DNA from: Holophagales bacterium
GTDB lineage: Bacteria; Acidobacteriota; Holophagae; Holophagales; Holophagaceae
Direction: 5' to 3'
NCBI GenBank assembly: GCA_031281385.1
Contig: JAITFL010000094.1
Coordinates: 1-10,495 of the forward strand
Length of the DNA: 10,495 bases
The notes under the pieces were generated by a model. It was not told the origin of the DNA, ran no database searches, and saw nothing but the letters and a program-made list of their open reading frames with translations. Shown here one piece after another: positions 6,447 through 10,495 of this stretch; positions within the stretch are counted from its first letter, which is position 1, and each line of letters starts with the position of its first letter. The translations under genes were made by a program, and so were the position numbers.

Positions 6447-7490
6447 CTACAAGAATAGAGGTACTCCCAGCGCCAACCGAATGTCATTTTTCCAAAGTGA
6501 AGCATCGCCATTTATGGCTCCGGCCACGTACACGTCGCCATCATAGACAAAGACAGAATTAGCAGTGCCAGACATACCGTTGCCCTCAAGATTTTGGGCT
6601 GCTCCATTTTTCCATAGTGCCGCCTTGCCCCCTTTGACTCCGGAAACATACACGTTGCCCCCATAGACAAAGACAGAATTGGCAGTGCCAGACATACCGT
6701 TGCTCTCAAGGTTCTGGGCCGCTCCATTCTTCCAGAGTGCCGCATTGTTCCCGTCCCGTCCAGCCACATATACGTCATCGCCAAAGACAAAAACAGAATT
6801 GGCTTGGGCTGTCTTGCTGCCATCGTTGAGGAACTGGATTGCCCCATTTTTCCAAAGCGAGGCACTGTCCCCTTCGGCACCGGCCACATAAACATCGTTG
6901 CCACGGACAAAGACAGAGTTGGCTAAAGCCGTCTTGCCGTTATCGCCTAGGAACTGAGTTGCCCCATTTTTCCAAAGAATGGCCTTGCCTCCCCCAGACA
7001 TCGCCACATATACATCATCGCTCAAAACAAAGACAGATGAAGGCATGGCAACGGAACCTAGTTCGCCGATGAATTGGCGCGCGGAATTCTTCCAAATTAC
7101 GGGACCCACCAAATCAGAGGATGTGTCGGCACCAGCAATATATACATCTGAGGCAGCGACAAAAATGGAATTGGCATTAGCCTTAGGTGTGTACCCCAAG
7201 TGTGAGTACAAATTGCCATTTTGCCAACGGCATGGGACTACACCTCTGCCGTAAAATAGATTGCCTGAAACGTGCACATTTCCGCCGGACACAAACACAG
7301 AATTGGCTACACTGCCGATAATAGGATTTCTGGGACCTGGATCACCCCTGTAGTTGGCACCGCAGCCCACAAATGAAACCCCAACCACCAAAGCTGTTGC
7401 AGCTAAAAAAGCGGCGGGTTTGCTGGATAAGGACAAATGTTTCCGCTCACCAAATAGGTACCTGAGAATTGTTGCAATTGAATTGTTCAT
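6447..7490 (-). CDS. Predicted repeat lipoprotein, seven ~40-residue repeats (beta-propeller-like)
   Basis: No specific function is recognised. The 347-residue product starts with a long signal region (residues 1-42, with hydrophobic AAFLAATALVVGVSFVG) ending at Cys43 in FVGC, an acceptable though not ideal lipobox, so surface or periplasmic anchoring is likely. From residue 63, a unit of the form ANSVFVxGxDVYVAGxxGxxAxLWKNGAxQxL repeats seven times, beginning at residues 63, 107, 151, 191, 231, 271 and 311. The first two units are 44 residues and the next four are exactly 40. Each unit seems to hold four short strands, so a seven-bladed propeller is a reasonable inference. The last unit breaks after SLWKN into a non-repeat tail DIRLALGVPLFL. 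The frame opens at 7577, but ATG 7490 has AAGGAAGGA 4 nt before it and leads straight into the signal sequence. It stands alone between two gaps. Similar repeats are known in lipoproteins of gut and anaerobic bacteria. Confidence 0.8.
   Translation of the reverse strand: MNNSIATILRYLFGERKHLSLSSKPAAFLAATALVVGVSFVGCGANYRGDPGPRNPIIGSVANSVFVSGGNVHVSGNLFYGRGVVPCRWQNGNLYSHLGYTPKANANSIFVAASDVYIAGADTSSDLVGPVIWKNSARQFIGELGSVAMPSSVFVLSDDVYVAMSGGGKAILWKNGATQFLGDNGKTALANSVFVRGNDVYVAGAEGDSASLWKNGAIQFLNDGSKTAQANSVFVFGDDVYVAGRDGNNAALWKNGAAQNLESNGMSGTANSVFVYGGNVYVSGVKGGKAALWKNGAAQNLEGNGMSGTANSVFVYDGDVYVAGAINGDASLWKNDIRLALGVPLFL
6465..6488. repeat. 24-bp direct repeat, copy 2 (3' end of lipoprotein gene)
   Basis: This copy lies inside the lipoprotein coding sequence and encodes residues 335-342 (NDIRLALG), exactly where the protein leaves its 40-residue repeat pattern. 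It starts 65 bp from copy 1. The match suggests that the gene's tail and the intergenic sequence share an origin. Confidence 0.6.
6486..7304 (-). repeat. In-frame tandem repeat array, mostly 120-bp period
   Basis: The array encodes the seven protein repeats. From about 6541 to 7040 the period is exactly 120 bp: ACAAAGACAGAATT-like blocks recur near 6548, 6668, 6788, 6908 and 7028. Units at 6541 and 6661 differ by only about eight bases over their first 80 bases and then diverge, as expected of recent unit duplication or gene conversion. The two N-terminal units are 132 bp and more diverged. Confidence 0.9.
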
Positions 7491-7494
7491 GCTG

Positions 7495-7503
7495 TCCTTC
7501 CTT
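7495..7503 (-). promoter_or_regulatory. Ribosome binding site deciding the lipoprotein start
   Basis: AAGGAAGGA on the minus strand ends 4 nt before ATG 7490. No comparable site precedes the first ATG/alternative codon of the open frame at 7577. This supports the 347-residue product that begins MNNSIATIL. Confidence 0.75.
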
Positions 7504-7622
7504 GTCAGTTTGGGCAACGCCACTTTTATCTGTAATTGTTCTGTTCCTGAAAGAAACAAACGCCATAGATTCGGCATACATCAAACATATGGCAACTGAA
7601 ACAAAAATGGGCAGAGAAAATG

Positions 7623-7638
7623 GTTACAAATTTGTCAC
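7623..7638. promoter_or_regulatory. Near-perfect 16-nt palindrome, candidate operator
   Basis: GTTACAAATTTGTCAC is symmetric apart from one base pair (positions 3 and 14). It lies about 130 nt upstream of the lipoprotein start in non-coding DNA. Symmetric AT-rich sites of this size often bind dimeric regulators, but no regulator gene is adjacent and I see no second copy nearby. Confidence 0.25.
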
Positions 7639-7728
7639 TTTTGGGGTAATCATATGAATATGCTGACATTTATGATAAAAAAAATACAGTTCAGTTGCCA
7701 TCACCAGAAAAAATTGTGGTTTTGTAAT

Positions 7729-7756
7729 TTTCCCAACAAATAGACCAACTGGGAAA
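7729..7756 (-). repeat. Inverted repeat downstream of ubiE, possible weak terminator
   Basis: TTTCCCA (7729-7735) and TGGGAAA (7750-7756) form a 7-bp stem with a 14-nt loop about 90 nt after the ubiE stop. The nearest T run on the coding strand starts well beyond the stem, so this is not a classical intrinsic terminator. The same stem sequence occurs in the gap before purC. Confidence 0.3.
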
Positions 7757-7848
7757 CGTAGCAATTTAGCAAACAGTCGCAACCCAATACGCATTTTTGC
7801 CTGAAACTACAATGTTTTGATCATTACAGCCACAAGGGAACTCGGCTT

Positions 7849-8559
7849 CTATAACCTTCTTGGCTTGTGCGCCACGTGTATGGCCACGGCCCCAAAGCAC
7901 AAATTTTTCCATGTAACGCCGCTGAACCCTGATTCTTCAAGTTCTTGGGCCAATTTCTGCTGCGTGGGGAAGCGTTTTATGCTCTCTGCCAGATAGGCGT
8001 AGGCTTCACTGTCGCCACTCAACAGGCGGCCTATCTTTGGCAAAAGGAACCCGATGTATGCGCCGCAGAGCCACCTGAGCCAAGCCCGCCTTGGATGGCT
8101 GAACTCCAGCACCACCAGCTTGCCGCCAGGCTTCAGAACTCTCAAAAATTCTGAGTAAGCCAGCGGGCGCACTTCAATGTTGCGAATGCCATAGCAGATT
8201 GTTGCAGCGTCAAAAAGGCCGCTCTTAAACGGCAGGTTGGCCGCGTCTGCGCCGATTAGACCCAGAACCAAGCCAACGCGCCTTTTTTTTTCAATTTTTT
8301 GTTTTCCGATATTTAGCATAGGAATCGCAAAATCACCCGCGACCACATTTGCGCCGCGCCCCGTCAAGGCAAGGGTGCTGTCACAGGTTCCAGCCGCCAT
8401 GTCCAAAATCTTCGCGCCTGGCCTAGCCCCAGCCGCTGCCGCCATCCGCCGCCACCAATAAAAATCCATGCCCAGCGAAAGTACGTGGTTCAATGTGTCG
8501 TACCGCCTAGCTATGCGGCCAAACATGGCTTGGACGGCGTTTTTTTCAGGTTCCTGCAC
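7849..8559 (-). CDS. ubiE: Demethylmenaquinone/ubiquinone C-methyltransferase
   Basis: UbiE/MenG transfers a methyl group from S-adenosylmethionine to the quinone ring, the last step to menaquinone (and one step to ubiquinone where that is made). The 236-residue protein has the family opening MFGRIARRYDTLNHVLSLGMD (12-32), the SAM-binding motif I ILDMAAGTCDSTLAL (51-65), the acidic GDF (75-77), the CYGIRNIEV signature (122-130; usually FGIRNV) and VLKPGGKLVVLEFSHP (141-156), then PTQQKLAQELEESGF near the C-terminus. Motif I has Cys59 where the second glycine of GTGD is usual, a mild oddity. The start is a GTG placed directly after the ubiX stop codon, with GGAG nine nt upstream, so the two genes are translated together. 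MenG (menaquinone only) versus UbiE cannot be told from the sequence; an anaerobic lifestyle would favour menaquinone. Confidence 0.93.
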   Translation of the reverse strand: MQEPEKNAVQAMFGRIARRYDTLNHVLSLGMDFYWWRRMAAAAGARPGAKILDMAAGTCDSTLALTGRGANVVAGDFAIPMLNIGKQKIEKKRRVGLVLGLIGADAANLPFKSGLFDAATICYGIRNIEVRPLAYSEFLRVLKPGGKLVVLEFSHPRRAWLRWLCGAYIGFLLPKIGRLLSGDSEAYAYLAESIKRFPTQQKLAQELEESGFSGVTWKNLCFGAVAIHVAHKPRRL

Positions 8560-9165
8560 CTAGCCGCTCCAATTTCTGCCGTCTTCCTGAACCATGCCCA
8601 AGCGTTCCATGACCCTTGTGGCGAATGCGTCGCAGATGTCCTCTATTGTCTTTGGGTGATGGTAAAAAGTCGGTGCCAGCGGCATAACGATGGATCCGGC
8701 GTCGTGGGCCCTTAGCATGTTTTCCAAATGTATTCTGTTCAGCGGGGACTCCCTTACGCAAAGAACCAATGGCCGCTTCTCTTTTAGGCAAACGTCCGCG
8801 GCCCTGATTATCAGATTGTCGCTAGTCCCAGACGTTATACGCCCCAACGTACCCATCGAGCATGGCACAACGGCCATGCCGCCGTGCCTAGCACTGCCGC
8901 TGGAGATTTCGGCACCGAGGTCGTTTTCGTCCAACGTGGATATTTTTTCAAAGTGTCGAACATAGTCGTCCAAGCTGCAACCCACCTCCCCCAAAAAGCA
9001 CCTTCGCCCGGTCGGGGTGGAGATCAGCATGACTTCGGCCACCGTTGGCTCTTGAGCCATGCGCTTTATCAGTGCATCGGCAAAAGGCGCGCCCGATGCG
9101 CCTGTGACGGCCAAAACAAATCGGCGGCTTGCGTCTGTCTTGTGCATGGAATTATTGTCGTTCAT
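8560..9165 (-). CDS. ubiX: Flavin prenyltransferase UbiX
   Basis: UbiX joins a dimethylallyl group to reduced FMN to make prenylated FMN, the cofactor of UbiD-type decarboxylases. The 201-residue product shows the flavodoxin-like nucleotide loop LAVTGASGAPFA (18-29), then SSGSARHGGMAVVPCSMGTL (88-107), GTSDNLIIRAADVCLKEKRP (113-132), ESPLNRIHLENML (139-151) and the tail PLAPTFYHHPKTIEDI (162-177); all are conserved in UbiX/Pad1. An earlier in-frame start lies at 9189, but the ATG at 9165 overlaps the fmt stop as ATGA, typical of coupled translation; no clear Shine-Dalgarno site is seen for either. It lies between fmt and ubiE in one operon. No ubiD partner is in the window, so whether the product serves quinone synthesis or another UbiD-family decarboxylase is inferred only from ubiE next to it. 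Confidence 0.95.
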   Translation of the reverse strand: MNDNNSMHKTDASRRFVLAVTGASGAPFADALIKRMAQEPTVAEVMLISTPTGRRCFLGEVGCSLDDYVRHFEKISTLDENDLGAEISSGSARHGGMAVVPCSMGTLGRITSGTSDNLIIRAADVCLKEKRPLVLCVRESPLNRIHLENMLRAHDAGSIVMPLAPTFYHHPKTIEDICDAFATRVMERLGMVQEDGRNWSG

Positions 9166-10118
9166 GGGATCAGGGCTATTGGGCCGCACTTGCCAAAGTG
9201 CTGCAGGGCTTGGTTGGATGGCATCGGCGGCTTGCCTTCCCTTTTGAGCACCAACAATTCTATCGCTCTATTGCCACCGACTGTCAGCCAGGCACCTCCC
9301 TTGCCCCATCGGAGTGTGCCAGGATGGTTGTCGGAAGGCGCGATTTCGCCCACGGATATTATTTTTACTGTTGAGCCCTCAATTATGATTTCCGCCCCAG
9401 GCCAAGGCTGCAGGGCCCTTATTTGTCGGTGCAAAGTGATTGGGTCTTTGGCCAAGTCCAGCCTTGCCATTTCCTTTTTCAGTTTTGGGGCGTAAGTCGC
9501 CAATGCGTTGTCCTGCGGAGATGCGACAGCACCGCAAAGAAGCGTAGGAATATTTGTTATAAGAAGGTCTGCCGCGTCCTGGGCGAGCACGCTGAAAAGC
9601 TGGTCGGACGTCTCTTGGCCTGTCAGCCGCATCTTTGTTTGGGCCAGAATTGGCCCCTCGTCTAGGCCTGGCGCAATCTTCATCAATGTGACCCCGGTCT
9701 CTTCATCGCCCGCCGCGATTGTGTGATAGACAGGCGAGGCCCCGCGCCACCTAGGCAATAGGGAAAAATGTAGGTTCCACGCACCCAGTCGGCAGCCGTC
9801 CAGCATCCAAGCTGGCAAAATGTGACCGTACGCCACCACCACGGCCAAATCAATTTTGAGCTGGCTCCAAATCTCTTTTGCCGCGTCGTCTTTCCAATTT
9901 GCGGGCTGGCGCACGTCAAGGCCCAAATCCAGCGCCGCTGATTTTACGGGGGGCATGGCAAGCGCGAGTCCTCGCCCCTTGGGCCTGTCGGGGTTGCAGA
10001 ATATCGCGCTGACCCCGCAGGAACCTGCCATCGCCCTCAGTGCTGGCACCGCAATTTCGGGGGTACCCAAAAATGCAGTTCTGATTTGCCCCTGGAGTCC
10101 GTCCGAGTCACGCCCCAC
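9162..10118 (-). CDS. fmt: Methionyl-tRNA formyltransferase
   Basis: Fmt adds a formyl group from 10-formyltetrahydrofolate to initiator Met-tRNA in the cytoplasm, enabling bacterial translation start. The 318-residue protein matches the family length (about 310-320). The N-terminal Rossmann domain opens with IRTAFLGTPEIAVPAL (12-27) and includes NPDRPKGRG (42-50). The catalytic triad is present: Asn115 and His117 in WNLHFSLLPRWRGASPV (114-130) and Asp153 in KIAPGLDEGPIL. The C-terminal tRNA-binding OB-like domain (about 210-318) has the PWPGAEI motif. The start is a GTG two nt after the def stop, with AGGA about seven nt upstream. About ten extra residues precede the usual first strand and no better start is visible. 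The order def-fmt is a very common bacterial pairing, since Def removes the formyl group that Fmt adds. Confidence 0.97.
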   Translation of the reverse strand: MGRDSDGLQGQIRTAFLGTPEIAVPALRAMAGSCGVSAIFCNPDRPKGRGLALAMPPVKSAALDLGLDVRQPANWKDDAAKEIWSQLKIDLAVVVAYGHILPAWMLDGCRLGAWNLHFSLLPRWRGASPVYHTIAAGDEETGVTLMKIAPGLDEGPILAQTKMRLTGQETSDQLFSVLAQDAADLLITNIPTLLCGAVASPQDNALATYAPKLKKEMARLDLAKDPITLHRQIRALQPWPGAEIIIEGSTVKIISVGEIAPSDNHPGTLRWGKGGAWLTVGGNRAIELLVLKREGKPPMPSNQALQHFGKCGPIALIP

Positions 10119-10120
10119 GC

Positions 10121-10495
10121 CTAGTTCCTCGTCCGCTTTTTGTACTGCCTAAAAAGAAGATCCCTCTTGACCGGGCCCAAATACTCGACAAAGAGGCGCC
10201 CCATCAAGTGATCAATTTCGTGCTGCATCGCCCTGGCCAGATAGCCTTCGGCTTCCAGCTCCTCCCAAGACCCATCTGGCTTTCTGTTTTTGACCCAAAT
10301 TTTGTTGGCGCGCGTAACTGGCTCCTGAATACCAGGGATCGAAAGGCAGCCCTCGGTGTCCGTCTGCTCGCCCTCTGTCTTGACGATTTCTGGGTTTATC
10401 AGCACATGTTTGACTGAAGCGCCTTGAGCTGACGACACGTCCACAATCGCCAGCCTTATGTTGATCCCCAACTGCGGCGCCGCGATGCCGGCCCC
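10121..10495 (-). CDS. def: Peptide deformylase, N-terminus cut by window
   Basis: Def removes the formyl group from the N-terminal methionine of new proteins, using a bound metal, usually Fe2+. The open frame runs to the window edge at 10495, giving 124 residues; about 40 N-terminal residues are missing compared with the usual 165-175. All three family motifs are seen: motif 1 GAGIAAPQ (at the truncated start; usually GxGLAAPQ, here Ile for Leu), motif 2 EGCLS with the metal-binding Cys, and motif 3 QHEIDHLMG with the two metal-binding His and the catalytic Glu. The C-terminus (KRTRN) ends just two nt before fmt, so the two are surely co-transcribed. It may start further operon genes upstream, outside the window. 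Confidence 0.96.
   Translation of the reverse strand, partial: GAGIAAPQLGINIRLAIVDVSSAQGASVKHVLINPEIVKTEGEQTDTEGCLSIPGIQEPVTRANKIWVKNRKPDGSWEELEAEGYLARAMQHEIDHLMGRLFVEYLGPVKRDLLFRQYKKRTRN

Larger units (their letters stand above)
7491..7848. other. AT-rich intergenic region between ubiE and the lipoprotein gene
   Basis: The region is 358 nt, clearly richer in A and T than the genes around it, with no credible coding frame. It contains an inverted repeat (7729-7756), a 16-nt near-palindrome (7623-7638), an A8 run on the plus strand (7677-7684) and an inverted pair of ATGGCAACTGAA segments near 7589-7600 and 7690-7701. It should hold the end of the def-ubiE transcript and the promoter of the lipoprotein gene, but I could not find a -35/-10 pair with good spacing. 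Confidence 0.5.

Noticed and set aside
6243..6458. Plus-strand frame upstream of purC as a functional gene
   Set aside because: It opens with TTG inside the purC start region, has no ribosome binding site, and lacks the catalytic segment that a signal peptidase would need. At most it is debris.
6541..7040. 120-bp tandem repeats as a CRISPR or satellite array
   Set aside because: The repeats are in frame, encode conserved protein units, have no spacers, and vary at third codon positions.
7501..7577. Longer lipoprotein start at 7577
   Set aside because: It would put 29 extra, mostly polar residues before the signal sequence and lacks a good ribosome binding site, while ATG 7490 has AAGGAAGGA at the right distance.
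1..10495. tRNA, rRNA, riboswitch, insertion sequence or phage genes
   Set aside because: I looked on both strands in the gaps and saw no cloverleaf, rRNA stretch, transposase motif or terminal inverted repeats with target duplication. The gaps are too short for most of these.

Overview
The window is an ordinary-looking, gene-dense stretch of a bacterial chromosome of moderate GC. Every gene I can support is on the minus strand, so transcription runs from position 10495 towards position 1. Unblocked peptide deformylase and Fmt genes, Shine-Dalgarno sites of AGGAGG type, a likely lipoprotein, a LolA/LolB-like exported protein and a UbiX/UbiE quinone pair point to a Gram-negative bacterium with menaquinone or ubiquinone. 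Its biotin-dependent acyl-CoA carboxyltransferase genes suggest anaerobic propionate/succinate metabolism. I cannot place it in a phylum from this sequence alone.

The layout, in the direction of transcription, has three blocks. Block A (10495 to 7849) is def (5' end cut off by the window edge), fmt, ubiX and ubiE. They are packed with gaps of 0-2 nt or a 4-nt ATGA overlap and are very likely one operon joining protein N-terminal formyl-methionine handling with quinone biosynthesis. An AT-rich 358-nt gap (7491-7848) follows. Block B (7490 to 6447) is a single predicted lipoprotein built of seven repeats of about 40 residues, five of them in strict 120-nt register; a beta-propeller is the likeliest fold. 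A 203-nt gap follows that carries a duplicated copy of the lipoprotein gene's 3' end. Block C (6243 to 1) is purC, then a biotin carboxyltransferase cluster, then cmk and a truncated exported lipoprotein-sorting-like gene.

The most biologically coherent unit is 5252 to 1368: a PccB/MmdA-type acyl-CoA carboxyltransferase (12S-like), a small cupin, a pyruvate/oxaloacetate carboxyltransferase (5S/OadA/PycB-like) and a separate biotin carrier protein (1.3S-like). No biotin carboxylase and no membrane decarboxylase subunit lies in the window. This is the subunit set of methylmalonyl-CoA:pyruvate transcarboxylase, which would move a carboxyl group between methylmalonyl-CoA and pyruvate without ATP. 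Sodium-pump decarboxylases with subunits encoded elsewhere remain possible.

I see no CRISPR array, tRNA, rRNA, transposase or phage gene. The points worth a second look are the cupin inside the carboxyltransferase operon, the split biotin domain, the homogenised lipoprotein repeats with their abrupt non-repeat tail, and possible gene debris upstream of purC. Nothing here amounts to a clearly undescribed system.
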